Below are positions 53,505 to 62,594 of a DNA stretch of 64,000 nt, one piece after another. The stretch's first letter is position 1. Every line of letters begins with the position of its first letter. Position numbers and translations under genes: made by a program. Source of the stretch: Burkholderiales bacterium (GTDB taxonomy: Bacteria; Pseudomonadota; Gammaproteobacteria; Burkholderiales; Nitrosomonadaceae); contig JACKLV010000007.1 in NCBI GenBank assembly GCA_024235755.1, forward strand, positions 1 to 64,000. Reading direction: 5' to 3'. The notes beneath the pieces are model-generated. The model saw only the letters and a program-made list of their open reading frames with translations, ran no database searches and was not told the origin of the DNA.

Positions 53505-53963
53505 TTGGAAAGAGTTTGCTGAACAGGCTGCTATAACTTTAGTTGTGACTGTCATCGGAGGTTATTGGTATTTGAGAAAAGATGAACCCAAAACCGAAGT
53601 ATTGTCTTATCAGCTTGATAGCGGGTTTCGTTCGAAGGTGAGTGATAACCTGATTTCTATAGGTGCTTTGAAATTTGCTAATATCGGTAATGAGCTGCAA
53701 GAACGTTATGGCGGATTCAAGGCTAATTGAGGGCAGAACCATTGGGTTCAATACTAAATGATGAGGTGCCGATATCACTGAAATCCATCTCCAACATAAA
53801 CAATCGGTCACATAGAAATAAAGACTGCTGCCAAATGAAATAGTTTCTGCACACCACACCTGGTAACAGACCAGCGGAGATTGATTTTAATATTCGTAGT
53901 GAGAGAACAATAGGCATTGGGGTTCTATATAGGACTGAAACTGAACAGCTTTCTGAATTTTAG
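53505..53963 (+). pseudogene. Broken membrane-anchored protein of unknown function
   Basis: Joined frames read WKEFAEQAAITLVVTVIGGY then WYLRKDEPKTEVLSYQLDSG and RSKVSDNLISIGALKFANIG, with a later piece TIGIGVLYRTETEQLSEF before TAG at 53961-53963. It starts like a protein with one N-terminal helix. Frameshifts lie near 53525, 53730 and 53850. The family is not recognised; composition is natural for a coding sequence. Confidence 0.45.
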
Positions 53964-54224
53964 GTGACTTGCACCCTGCGTATGTTGTATCCTTGTCCTT
54001 TGATAATCATACTGTTTGCTCTCAAATATGAGCGTGGCGATTCTAAAAATAACAGTGTTTACTACATAAAGGTGCTACATTTGATGCGTATTAGAGCTGG
54101 CGGAAGTGGTGAGAGACAGGGCTCATGCCATGGCAAACTACGCATCAGCCTGCAATAAGCGGTGACACAGAAGAACAGCCTATATTGATCATCGGTTTTT
54201 GGCAAAAGTAGCACGAAAAGCTGT

Positions 54225-54735
54225 TTGCCAATTAAACAAAACAAGTATCGCATCAAGCAAATGATGACTGATCCGAATGCCTTCGTTGAAGAAATCTCTA
54301 AAACTGTCAAAGTCCTCTATCCGTCGTATCTTGAAAAGCATGGTTATGGAAGAACATTGTTTCTAGCGATGAAAGGCTGTCAACATTCAACTACAATCAC
54401 CACTTACGAAACGCTGCACACGGACAATTTTTCACTTCGCTCCATTGCGGTGAGCGCAACGTTAAACTCAAAAGGAGTAATAATCGAAAATGAAGGCTTT
54501 TATGGCTGGTCGGGAAAAAAGTCATGAAGTTACACTTCGCTTGAAGTGGATACCGTGCGTTATTCAAGCGGTAAACCATGGTTTCATCCAAAGAATTGAT
54601 AGAGGTTCGATTTGGTTTAACGAAATACTTCGACAGCTCAAAGATACAAATTTTAAGCATAGTGTTTCACTAAAGATAATCAGGATAAACCTTAGTTCTT
54701 GTTTGAGTCAGATGCTCTATCAGGATCGAAAATAG
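54225..54735 (+). pseudogene. Two-frame coding remnant, unknown
   Basis: A first frame (54225-54527: KQNKYRIKQMMTDPNAFVEE, GRTLFLAMKGCQHSTTITTY) overlaps a second (54490-54735: EKSHEVTLRLKWIPCVIQAV, GFIQRIDRGSIWFNEILRQL). The shared GxxKSHEV region suggests one gene split by a frameshift around 54515. No family is recognised. It lies within the decayed island. Confidence 0.4.
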
Positions 54736-55111
54736 AATATACCGTTTTAGTCGATCTAAATATAAGAGATATTGACTCAGGCTCCCCCTTCCATGTCAAT
54801 CATACGTCTCTAGAGAAAAATGAGTGTTCTCGCACTTGTTAAAACGATCAACAAGCATCTCGATGCAGCCCAAGTCGGAGAAGAACTTGAAGGTCATTCA
54901 ATGCTCTTTAGGAAAGCTGAATGAGAAAGTAAAACAATTATAGATAGCTTACCGGCACTGACTCCCAAAGGATAACGATGCTGAATGATATTTCTGGAGA
55001 ATGTGCTCCAATTGAAAGGTTTCTAGGCCGTACCGTAATTCAGGAGCATATTCGTAGAATTCACGAATATTTATTAAGCGGTGCAAAAATGGGTTAAAAG
55101 AGACGACATTC
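54736..55111. other. Intergenic debris without a recognisable gene
   Basis: About 375 bp with short frames only (for example MSVLALVKTINKHLDAAQVG near 54820). Nothing can be assigned. Confidence 0.4.
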
Positions 55112-55252
55112 TTGAATTCAGTATGGATGATCGATTTGCTCGATAAAGAAGCTGGGCGTCTGGGTGTGACACGCCAATCCATAATTAAAGTCTGGTTAGC
55201 TGAACGATTAGAACACACGACTTATAACAAGCAAAGGCAGTCGGACACGTAA
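55112..55252 (+). pseudogene. CopG/BrnA-like antitoxin C-terminal fragment
   Basis: The frame VWMIDLLDKEAGRLGVTRQS then IIKVWLAERLEH ends in TAA at 55250-55252. This is the helix pair of the ribbon-helix-helix antitoxins that partner BrnT-type toxins. The N-terminal strand and a start codon are missing (the frame opens after a stop ~20 bp upstream), and no toxin gene precedes it. It is probably a relic of a toxin-antitoxin pair. Confidence 0.55.
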
Positions 55253-55473
55253 ACGCGCCACTGCTTTGGGCGTTAAGCTTCAAAGAAAGAATCATGCCTC
55301 TGGCCATAGCATTTCATAACAGTTCGTCTCTGCTAGTCTAGAGCCTTGTTATTTCACTCAAGGACAGCCAATCTCTTTTATTTGTTCTGAATATGCTGTC
55401 GGGTTACACTTTGTCGTGCTATACAAAACCAATTACGTTAAACATCAACATAACGATACAAAGGAGTTAAACG

Positions 55474-56133
55474 ATGGCGCTTCGCATTAACGATCAGGCA
55501 CCTAATTTTCAGGTGGAAACAACGCAGGGCAGGATTGACTTTCATGAATGGATAGGAGATAGCTGGGCTGTTTTATTTTCGCACCCGAAGGATTTTACCC
55601 CTGTCTGCACCACGGAACTGGGTTATATGGCTGGTATTCAGTCTGAATTTGACAAGCGGAACACCAAAATTATCGGCCTCAGCATCGATCCGCTCGACGA
55701 CCACAAACAGTGGTTAAAGGATGTCGAAGACGTCGGCGGTTCCCAAGTGAAATATCCGGTTATCGCGGATACCGACTTACATGTTGCCAAGTTGTATAAC
55801 ATGTTCCCAGCCGATGAAACGGGTTCGGCTGAAGGCCGTACAGCGATGACCAATGCAACAGTGCGCTCTGTCTTTGTCATTGGCCCCGATAAGAATATCA
55901 AACTAATGATGACTTACCCCATGACAACAGGCCGCAATTTCAACGAAATTCTGCGCGCTATCGATTCCATGCAATTGACCGCGAAACACAAGGTTGCAAC
56001 ACCGGTAAACTGGCAACAAGGCGAGGATGTGATTATCGTTCCAGCAGTCAGTAACGAAGAAGCCAAAAAAACTTATCCCGATGGATGGGAAACTGTCAAG
56101 CCATACTTGAGAAAAGTGAAACAACCAAAATAG
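55474..56133 (+). CDS. 1-Cys peroxiredoxin (Prx6/AhpC-TSA family)
   Basis: 219 residues. The peroxidatic cysteine is C45 in FTPVCTTELG, and it is the only cysteine in the protein, which makes it a 1-Cys enzyme. The C-terminal half (TPVNWQQGEDVIIVPAVSNE; YPDGWETVKPYLR) is the Prx6-type extension. It reduces peroxides in the cytoplasm with an external thiol. AAAGGAG lies 8 bp before the ATG. It is intact, unlike the genes to its left, and marks the return to core chromosome. Confidence 0.93.
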   Translation: MALRINDQAPNFQVETTQGRIDFHEWIGDSWAVLFSHPKDFTPVCTTELGYMAGIQSEFDKRNTKIIGLSIDPLDDHKQWLKDVEDVGGSQVKYPVIADTDLHVAKLYNMFPADETGSAEGRTAMTNATVRSVFVIGPDKNIKLMMTYPMTTGRNFNEILRAIDSMQLTAKHKVATPVNWQQGEDVIIVPAVSNEEAKKTYPDGWETVKPYLRKVKQPK

Positions 56134-56144
56134 GTATTGCACAA

Positions 56145-56180
56145 CGGGCAGGATGCCGTTCAACTCAACCGCCCTGCCCG
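56145..56180. terminator. Possible bidirectional terminator hairpin
   Basis: CGGGCAGG (56145-56152) and CCTGCCCG (56173-56180) form a GC-rich 8-bp stem with a 20-base loop between the convergent peroxiredoxin and dehydrogenase genes. No T run follows, so intrinsic termination is uncertain. Confidence 0.5.
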
Positions 56181-56212
56181 ATCAGTCATTCGACAGCAAG
56201 CGAAAAGCTGCG

Positions 56213-57130
56213 TTATTTTTCGTTGTAAACCAATCTATTAATATTTTGTTTCATTAACTTGGCGGTTTTTTCCAGAGCGGTTTTTTCCACCTGATTCAGT
56301 TTGGGATGTAAATGCCGTATTACGCCAGTTCGGCCAACGACCACGGGAATGCTGAAACAGTTATCCTCGATCCCCTGCCATTCTCTGAAATAAATACTCA
56401 ACGGCATGGTTCGATGGTCGTCGAACACAATGGCTTTGAGTACTTCACAGGTTGCGGTGGCAATCGCATAATTGGTGTAGCCTTTCAGGTTATACACATC
56501 AAAACCAGCCTCGGTCACTTCTTCAAAAATCTTGCGATGTACGGAATTATCCGCTATACGCTCGCTGCCGGCAAAGGCATTGCTAAAAACCGGGAATTGA
56601 TTGGGTCCATGTTCACCCAGAATATAAGTACGTAAATCATCAGGATGAATTTTCTCTTCATGTGAAAGCAGCACCCTAAAGCGGGCCGAATCGACTAGTG
56701 TGCCTATCCCCATTATTCTGGATGACGGCAATCCGGCAATCTGAGTTGTCAGGTATGTCAGCACATCGACGGGATTGGAAATGATCACAATAACTGCCGC
56801 AGGATTATTCTGTATCAGCGCCGGAATCATTTTTTTGAACAATTTGACATTGCCTGCACCCAATTCCATACGGCTGGTCATTTTACCTTTTCCTTTTGCG
56901 GAAGCCGTGATTACAAGAATATCGCTGTCTCTGACCTCTTCAATCGCGCTGCTTTCGATGATCATCGGCCGTTCACAAAATGACAGGGTATGTTGCAAGT
57001 CAAGTGCATCGCCTTGCGCTTTGGTGACATTGCGTCCAGCGAGTACCAGATGATTGCACAAACCTTTTAGTACGGCAGTATATGCAATAGTCGAGCCGAC
57101 ATTACCGGTGCCGATAATCGAAATTTTCAT
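56213..57130 (-). CDS. Malate/lactate dehydrogenase-family protein
   Basis: 305 residues with the NAD fold IIGTGNVGSTIAYTAVLKG, substrate-binding R150 (DSARFR) and catalytic H174 (GEHGPNQFP). The mobile specificity loop reads ASAKGKGKMTSRMEL. Where lactate dehydrogenases have QKPGETR and malate dehydrogenases RKPGMTR, this has KGKMTSR, so the substrate cannot be called from the usual Q/R rule. It would interconvert a 2-hydroxy acid and 2-oxo acid. It is a single gene, divergent from the cluster to its right. Confidence 0.85.
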   Translation of the reverse strand: MKISIIGTGNVGSTIAYTAVLKGLCNHLVLAGRNVTKAQGDALDLQHTLSFCERPMIIESSAIEEVRDSDILVITASAKGKGKMTSRMELGAGNVKLFKKMIPALIQNNPAAVIVIISNPVDVLTYLTTQIAGLPSSRIMGIGTLVDSARFRVLLSHEEKIHPDDLRTYILGEHGPNQFPVFSNAFAGSERIADNSVHRKIFEEVTEAGFDVYNLKGYTNYAIATATCEVLKAIVFDDHRTMPLSIYFREWQGIEDNCFSIPVVVGRTGVIRHLHPKLNQVEKTALEKTAKLMKQNINRLVYNEK

Positions 57131-57436
57131 ATTGAACTCACCTCACTGATAAATATACCGTTGCACCCTTTCCTATAAACATACTCCCAGGAAAACCGGA
57201 TTGCACTCCGAACATAGATTGTTGCTGATTGTCGGTATTACAATAAGTCTTAGCCACTTTTCCCTGAAAAAATTCTTGATATCATACGCCGAATTCATCG
57301 AACTGCGCTGAGAGTTCCGCCGTTGGTCACGGAATCAGTTTTCAATATAATGAGAGAAAAACTGAATCCCTATAACCGAAATAGATCGGCCTAACCACTA
57401 TTCACTATTACTATTGATAAGCAACTGTTAACAATC
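57131..57436. other. Divergent promoter region left of the injection-system cluster
   Basis: 306 bp between the dehydrogenase gene and the RTX-type gene. It is AT-rich with no gene. Promoters for both directions should lie here; I could not assign boxes. Confidence 0.45.
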
Positions 57437-58618
57437 ATGACGATGAACACATACCAAGATTTTGTTGACGCACTCGGTTTCAGAGAATCATCGAGTATTC
57501 CTGGCGGCACTCAAAACTACGATGTTGAAAATCGATTCGGTTTCATCGGTAAATATCAGTTTGGCGAAGCGGCGCTGTTTGACCTGGGGTACTATGCTAT
57601 TGACGGCAGCGACAACAACTTGTTCAGTAACGACTGGCGCGGCAACTGGTCCGGAAAAGACGGCCTCTTCAGCAAACAGGATTACTTCGATAATGGCGCC
57701 GTTCAGGAAATCATCATTCGCGACTGGCACGAAATTCTGTGGAACAGAATACAGTCGCTGGAACTTGACAAATATGAAGCGCAAACGCTCAACAGCAAAC
57801 CGATTACTGCCTCGGGAATGCTGGCTGTTGCCCATTTGATTGGCGCCGGCAGCCGTTCGTCGGAAACTGCCGGTTTAAAAGGTTATCTGCTGTCAGGCGC
57901 AATTTTCAGCCCGGAAGATGGCAACGGCACCTCTGCCAATGACTATATGGAGATATTTACAGGTTACGAAACACCGTTCACTATCGATCACAATACCGCC
58001 GAACGCATTGAAGGCGGCCCTGGAAAAGATTTTCTAACCGGTTTTGGCGGAAACGACATGTTGATTGGAAATGCTGCAATCGACACGGCTGTCTATAGCA
58101 ACCAATCTTCGGAATACGATGTTGAAAAAATCTCGGACAAGAGCTGGACGGTCACGCATATGAATGGCGGCATTGATGGAACGGATACACTCATCGATAT
58201 TGAACGCATAACATTTTCCGATAAGTCGCTCGCCCTCGACCTTAGTGGCGATGCCGGTTTTACCGCAAAATTAATCGGCGCAGTCTTTGGCCAGGCATCG
58301 ATTTCAAACAAACAGTTGGCAGGCGTCGGATTGCACTTGCTCGATAACGGAACGAGCTACGAAATGCTCGCACAACTTGCAATGAATGCGGCGCTCGGAA
58401 GCAGCGCAACAGACACCAACGCCGTTGTTAATCTGTTATATAAAAACGTAACCGGGCATCTGCCTTCAGCCACCGACGAAGCATACTTTGTCGAACTGCT
58501 TGATTCGGGGGAGTTTACCGTCACATCTATTGGCATATACGCGGCGGAAACCGCGCTTAATCAAAGTAATATCGATTTTATAGGGCTATCCCAAACCGGT
58601 CTGGAGTTTTTAGGATGA
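57437..58618 (+). CDS. Lysozyme-like / RTX / DUF4214 protein (possible injection-system cargo)
   Basis: 393 residues. Residues 8-50 (DFVDALGFRESSS, NRFGFIGKYQFGEAAL) resemble a transglycosylase-type start, with a candidate catalytic Glu17. Residues 193-212 hold one clear RTX nonapeptide pair (GGPGKDFLTGFGGNDMLIGN), a calcium site. It is followed by DTAVYSNQSSEYDV and by a DUF4214-like C-terminal region (VVNLLYKNVTGHLPSATDEA). There is no N-terminal signal peptide; RTX proteins usually leave by a type I system. It lies 165 bp before the Pvc16-type gene on the same strand, so it may be a payload of the contractile injection system. Domain calls are by eye. Confidence 0.65.
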   Translation: MTMNTYQDFVDALGFRESSSIPGGTQNYDVENRFGFIGKYQFGEAALFDLGYYAIDGSDNNLFSNDWRGNWSGKDGLFSKQDYFDNGAVQEIIIRDWHEILWNRIQSLELDKYEAQTLNSKPITASGMLAVAHLIGAGSRSSETAGLKGYLLSGAIFSPEDGNGTSANDYMEIFTGYETPFTIDHNTAERIEGGPGKDFLTGFGGNDMLIGNAAIDTAVYSNQSSEYDVEKISDKSWTVTHMNGGIDGTDTLIDIERITFSDKSLALDLSGDAGFTAKLIGAVFGQASISNKQLAGVGLHLLDNGTSYEMLAQLAMNAALGSSATDTNAVVNLLYKNVTGHLPSATDEAYFVELLDSGEFTVTSIGIYAAETALNQSNIDFIGLSQTGLEFLG

Positions 58619-58783
58619 TACGGTTTCAATTGACTTGATGCTTTATATAATGTTAAAAAGGTTGTAAGCAGTATGTAAGCGGCGGGTATTCGGTCTATAT
58701 CAATGATATGCTGATTCAATTAAGCCAAGTTGTGCGTTGATAACCGATTTGCTCCGAAACGATAACGTAATCAAGGCTTCAAT

Positions 58784-59476
58784 ATGATAGATGAGATTGA
58801 CAGTCGCCTTAAGGAGTGGATTGCCACGGTTATCGACGGCAAACTTGCCATAACATTTGAGCATCCCGGCGCAGAACGAAGTCAGCCCACGGTTTCGGCT
58901 TATTTGTATGATATGGGATACTCCACGCCAAATTCGACAACAAGAGAAATTCCATTACAAATATCGTTGTCTTATCTGCTCACAGTCCAATCGGATAATC
59001 AGGTCGAATCTCATAAATATCTGGGAAAAATTCTTTACGCCGCCAAATCCCAGTCTGACATGGAAGTCGGATTCCCTGCACTGCCCGGACAATTCTGGCA
59101 GGCGATAGGAACTGTCCCGCTGCCCCATTTCAGCTTGCACGTGCCCATGATGATCATGCGCGAGACTGATCATTGTCCCGTTATCAAAGCGCAACCTCAT
59201 ATTGGCATCAGTCCTATTACCCATCTGACTGGCGTTGTTTTAGGGCCTTTGGATCAACCAATTCCGGATGCCAAAATTATGTTACCTCATTCAAAAACAG
59301 TTGTTTATACAGACAACAAGGGATTATTTTCCGTTGCTGCCGATGCTAATTCGCAACGCGCTTTCAACTGTAAAATTGATGCAAAGGGAAAACAGTTTTC
59401 TGTCTCCGTTCCCATGCAACAGATACTGAAAACACCGCATGCACCTTTTACAATTCATCTTGACTTAGAGGTTTAA
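58784..59476 (+). CDS. Pvc16/DUF4255-type contractile injection system protein
   Basis: 230 residues. The N-terminal half (IDEIDSRLKEWIATVI; ISLSYLLTVQSDNQVESHKY; LGKILYAAKS) matches the Pvc16 N-terminal domain, thought to cap or terminate the tail. A carboxypeptidase-regulatory-like beta domain follows (LTGVVLGPLDQPIPDAKIML; YTDNKGLFSVAA). It is followed one base later by the sheath gene, as at the head of many extracellular contractile injection system (eCIS) loci. Confidence 0.82.
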   Translation: MIDEIDSRLKEWIATVIDGKLAITFEHPGAERSQPTVSAYLYDMGYSTPNSTTREIPLQISLSYLLTVQSDNQVESHKYLGKILYAAKSQSDMEVGFPALPGQFWQAIGTVPLPHFSLHVPMMIMRETDHCPVIKAQPHIGISPITHLTGVVLGPLDQPIPDAKIMLPHSKTVVYTDNKGLFSVAADANSQRAFNCKIDAKGKQFSVSVPMQQILKTPHAPFTIHLDLEV

Positions 59477-59477
59477 T

Positions 59478-60710
59478 ATGCCAAATTATCTATCACCTGG
59501 AATTTATGTAGAAGAGGTATCTACAGGCACCAAACCGATCGGTATGGTAGGGACAAGCATCCCCGCTTTTCTCGGCCTGGCACCGGCTAAAAACAAATTT
59601 GTAAACCAGGCCATTGCATGCAATAGCTGGAGCGAATTCTGCAAGCATTTTGTCAACGAAGAAAGTAAAAGCACGCACTTGGCCCAAGCTGTATTCAGCT
59701 TTTTCAATAACCGCGGCAGCCGCTGCTATATCGTCAATGTGGGCGACAAAGGCTCCATTGCCGGTGATGTTAAGAATAAGAGCGGGTTATATGCACTGGA
59801 ATCCATTGACGAAGTAGCTATTGTGGCGGCACCGGGTTACACCGACGCAATTTCTTACGAAGCCCTGCTTGCCCACTGCGAGAAATTACTGTATCGGTTT
59901 GCGATTCTGGACGCGCCGGAAGCCGTATCTGATACTAATGCGTTAAAAGTCTTAAAAACGGTCTCTGGCAGTGGGTCGGATGAAGCCAAGCCGGCAGCGG
60001 ATACAAAAATTGAAGATTCTGCCTCGCAAGGATTAAGACCCCGAAATTCAGATGAAGGTTATGGTGCATTTTATTTTCCCTGGTTCAGAGGCCTGGATGT
60101 ACTGCAACCCAACTCTGGCTCAATCGTAAACATACCGCCTTCCGGCGCTATTGCAGGCATATATGCGCGTACCGATGCCACGCGCGGTGTTCACAAGGCA
60201 CCTGCTAATGAGCAAGTCAGAGGTGCGCTGGGCTTAACGTATAACGTTTCGAGAGAAGAACATGGCGAACTCAATCGCAAAGGCGTCAATGTGATCCGCA
60301 TGTTTCCTGACGGTATTCGTGTATGGGGCGCCAGAACGCTGGCTGCTGAAGCGAGCGAGTGGCGCTACATCCCCGTTAGACGAACATTTAATATGATTAA
60401 AGAGTCCATTCAGGAAGGAACACGATGGACAGTGTTCGAGCCCAATGACATGATGACCTGGAAGTCGGTAGAACGCGACATTCGCGCCTTCCTGATGCGC
60501 GTCTGGCGCGACGGAGCACTGTTGGGCGCAACACCCGAACAGGCTTTTTTCGTTAAATGCGATGCCGAAACAAACCCTCCGGAAGTCAGGGATGCGGGGC
60601 AGCTTATCGCAGAGATAGGAATCGCTCCGGTTAAACCGGCAGAATTCATTGTCTTCCGCATTGGGCAATGGACAAGTGAAACCGAATCAGCAACAAGTGC
60701 AGGAGCTTAG
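59478..60710 (+). CDS. Contractile tail sheath protein
   Basis: 410 residues. The N terminus is the sheath signature YLSPGIYVEEVSTGTKPIGM then VGTSIPAFLG. The C-terminal half has PPSGAIAGIYARTDATRGVH, GLTYNVSREEHGELNRKGVN, the GIRVWGARTLA block and IRAFLMRVWRDGALLGATPE. These are strongly conserved in T4-like and eCIS sheaths. A polar, disordered insert (GSGSDEAKPAADTKIEDSAS, ~residues 166-190) lies in the middle. Only one sheath gene is visible; many eCIS loci have two or three. Contraction of the sheath would drive the inner tube into a target membrane. Confidence 0.92.
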   Translation: MPNYLSPGIYVEEVSTGTKPIGMVGTSIPAFLGLAPAKNKFVNQAIACNSWSEFCKHFVNEESKSTHLAQAVFSFFNNRGSRCYIVNVGDKGSIAGDVKNKSGLYALESIDEVAIVAAPGYTDAISYEALLAHCEKLLYRFAILDAPEAVSDTNALKVLKTVSGSGSDEAKPAADTKIEDSASQGLRPRNSDEGYGAFYFPWFRGLDVLQPNSGSIVNIPPSGAIAGIYARTDATRGVHKAPANEQVRGALGLTYNVSREEHGELNRKGVNVIRMFPDGIRVWGARTLAAEASEWRYIPVRRTFNMIKESIQEGTRWTVFEPNDMMTWKSVERDIRAFLMRVWRDGALLGATPEQAFFVKCDAETNPPEVRDAGQLIAEIGIAPVKPAEFIVFRIGQWTSETESATSAGA

Positions 60711-60712
60711 AC

Positions 60713-61141
60713 ATGGCCGAACAAAATATATACAGAGCTTATAACTTTGTCCTCGATTTGGGTGGCGGAAAAGTTTGCTACTTTACAAAAATCAATGGAC
60801 TATGCGTTGATATAGAAACCATCGACTTTCGCGAAGGCGGCGCTGGACCCGCGGTACGCAAACTGGCAGGCAGGGTTTCATACAATAACATCGAATTAAA
60901 ATGGGGCCTGACGGAATCCACAGACATGTGGGAATGGTTGATGACCGCAGTCAAAGGCGAGGTGTCCCGCAGGAATATTTCCATCATACTCAGAGATAAC
61001 GATGGCAAGCGGGAAGTAACCCGCTGGAATCTCGACAATGCCTGGCCATGCAAATGGCGGGGAGCGCCACTGGACGCTTTGTCCAATGAAGTTGCAATTG
61101 AAACGCTGCATCTTGCACATGAAGGATTAACGCGTGCTTAA
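60713..61141 (+). CDS. Tail tube protein (gp19/Pvc1 type)
   Basis: 142 residues. It shows the phage T4 gp19-like tube pattern: YNFVLDLGGGKVCYFTKING near the start, KLAGRVSYNNIELKWGLTES, and the end RWNLDNAWPCKWRGAPLDAL. Hexamers of this protein stack to make the inner tube. AGGAG precedes the ATG at 60713, 2 bp after the sheath stop. The next gene overlaps its 3' end by 8 bp. Confidence 0.9.
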   Translation: MAEQNIYRAYNFVLDLGGGKVCYFTKINGLCVDIETIDFREGGAGPAVRKLAGRVSYNNIELKWGLTESTDMWEWLMTAVKGEVSRRNISIILRDNDGKREVTRWNLDNAWPCKWRGAPLDALSNEVAIETLHLAHEGLTRA

Positions 61142-62594
61142 ACTGACCCGCAAATTGCTGCTGGGAATAGCCAACACATTGCACCGATATGCCAGTTCGA
61201 TTGAAAAGCACTTGGCTCGGGATAATTCATCAACGAATCACTCCATATCCGATTATTCAGATGAACGCCCGCCAGCTCATTGGTTGGCCAAAGTGCGACA
61301 GGGCGCACCTCAATTACTGGAAAATCATTCTGAGGATGATACGCAAATTGCTACATATTCTTTTGAAGCCAAAAACACCTCTTCTTTCAATTCGCCGGCA
61401 TCCAATGATTCGAGTGAAAAACCGCCTGCGCATTGGATAGAAAAAGTCAGGCGTGGCGCACCGCATTTACTGGATGAACAACCCGTTTACGAGGAAAATT
61501 CTTCCAAACACATTACTGCACATGAGCAGGCATTACCACAACTTCCGAGCAGTCATAAGGCTATCCATGACGACAATTCAGTTTATGATGAAGTTACAGC
61601 AAAACAACTCAACGCTGTAGAAACAAAGCCTGACGCAAACTTAAGATTGTCTAATGACAAATTGCCTGACCGCTCCCCTGAAAATAAATTTTTTGACTCA
61701 TTCGACAATCTTGAAACCAATTATCTCAGCACAGAAATTCAACACAATCCAAAACGATTAAAAAGCTCACCAAGCCAGGCAGAACAATACAGCTTCAGAA
61801 AAATGGAAAAGCCGTTCAGTGATAATAAGCTCTCCTCGATCTCAGAAAAAGAAATTACAAAAAATAAAACCGGAAAAACCGGATTTAAACAAACAGACCA
61901 ATCAAAGTCGCCAGGCAAGTACGCAAACACAAAACCAGAAGTATCATCCAGGAACCAACAACTTAGTGTTGCGCAACTGGACGCCGCGACTCCAGACACA
62001 CTCACTGAAAACAAAAAATATCCTCGGCAATCTAGCGCCCCACATGAGCAATTCACAACAACCAATCAGATGCGAATCAAACATAATTCGCATGAAAAAA
62101 ACAAAGCCGCGCGACAATTACCCAATATCACTATAAAGCCGCACAATTCCGTAGGCATAAATGCGTTCAAACAACACGACTTTAACGAAACTGCTGCGCC
62201 AAATTCCGACCATAGAGCGTCTTCCTCCCTACCACACAAACACAAAGCCAGCAAACAACTGCGCCTAAACCAACAGTTTATTGACAGGCATTTATCACAG
62301 GCAACCGATAACGCGGTTGAAAATATTTCATTCGAATCGAGTCAAAAGAAACACCCTGTTTCGATTCCTAAAGCAGCTGAGCCATTTAAATCCGGCTTAA
62401 CGCACTGGCCCAATCTGCCGGACGAAAAAGAGAGGCGACTGCCTGATGATCGTTGGCCCGAATTACCGGAGGAAAAAACGCCGGAGTCGGACAAAATATT
62501 TCAACCGGTGAAAAATTTTGCACAATTGCAAAAAGCGATTAAGCGCAATCACCAAAGCGAACTCGAGCAAAGGGGTATATTTTGGAACGGGTGA
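61134..62594 (+). CDS. Disordered repeat protein of the injection-system operon
   Basis: 486 residues starting with GTG at 61134, overlapping the tube gene. After a short helix (KLLLGIANTLHRYASSIEKH) the chain is polar and largely disordered, rich in Asn, Ser, Lys and Gln. A motif PPAHW-[LI]-x-KVR-x-GAP-x-LL occurs at residues 46-62 and 97-113. A second related pair lies near the end: HWPNLPDE and RWPELPEE. The extreme C terminus (AQLQKAIKRNHQSELEQRGI) is helical. I do not recognise a family. By position, between tube and baseplate genes, it may be a tail-length, cargo-loading or anchoring factor; that is inference. Confidence 0.7.
   Translation: MLKLTRKLLLGIANTLHRYASSIEKHLARDNSSTNHSISDYSDERPPAHWLAKVRQGAPQLLENHSEDDTQIATYSFEAKNTSSFNSPASNDSSEKPPAHWIEKVRRGAPHLLDEQPVYEENSSKHITAHEQALPQLPSSHKAIHDDNSVYDEVTAKQLNAVETKPDANLRLSNDKLPDRSPENKFFDSFDNLETNYLSTEIQHNPKRLKSSPSQAEQYSFRKMEKPFSDNKLSSISEKEITKNKTGKTGFKQTDQSKSPGKYANTKPEVSSRNQQLSVAQLDAATPDTLTENKKYPRQSSAPHEQFTTTNQMRIKHNSHEKNKAARQLPNITIKPHNSVGINAFKQHDFNETAAPNSDHRASSSLPHKHKASKQLRLNQQFIDRHLSQATDNAVENISFESSQKKHPVSIPKAAEPFKSGLTHWPNLPDEKERRLPDDRWPELPEEKTPESDKIFQPVKNFAQLQKAIKRNHQSELEQRGIFWNG

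Noticed and set aside
54949..55218. 89-residue minus-strand frame
   Set aside because: It overlaps the antitoxin fragment on the plus strand and has no recognisable protein features.
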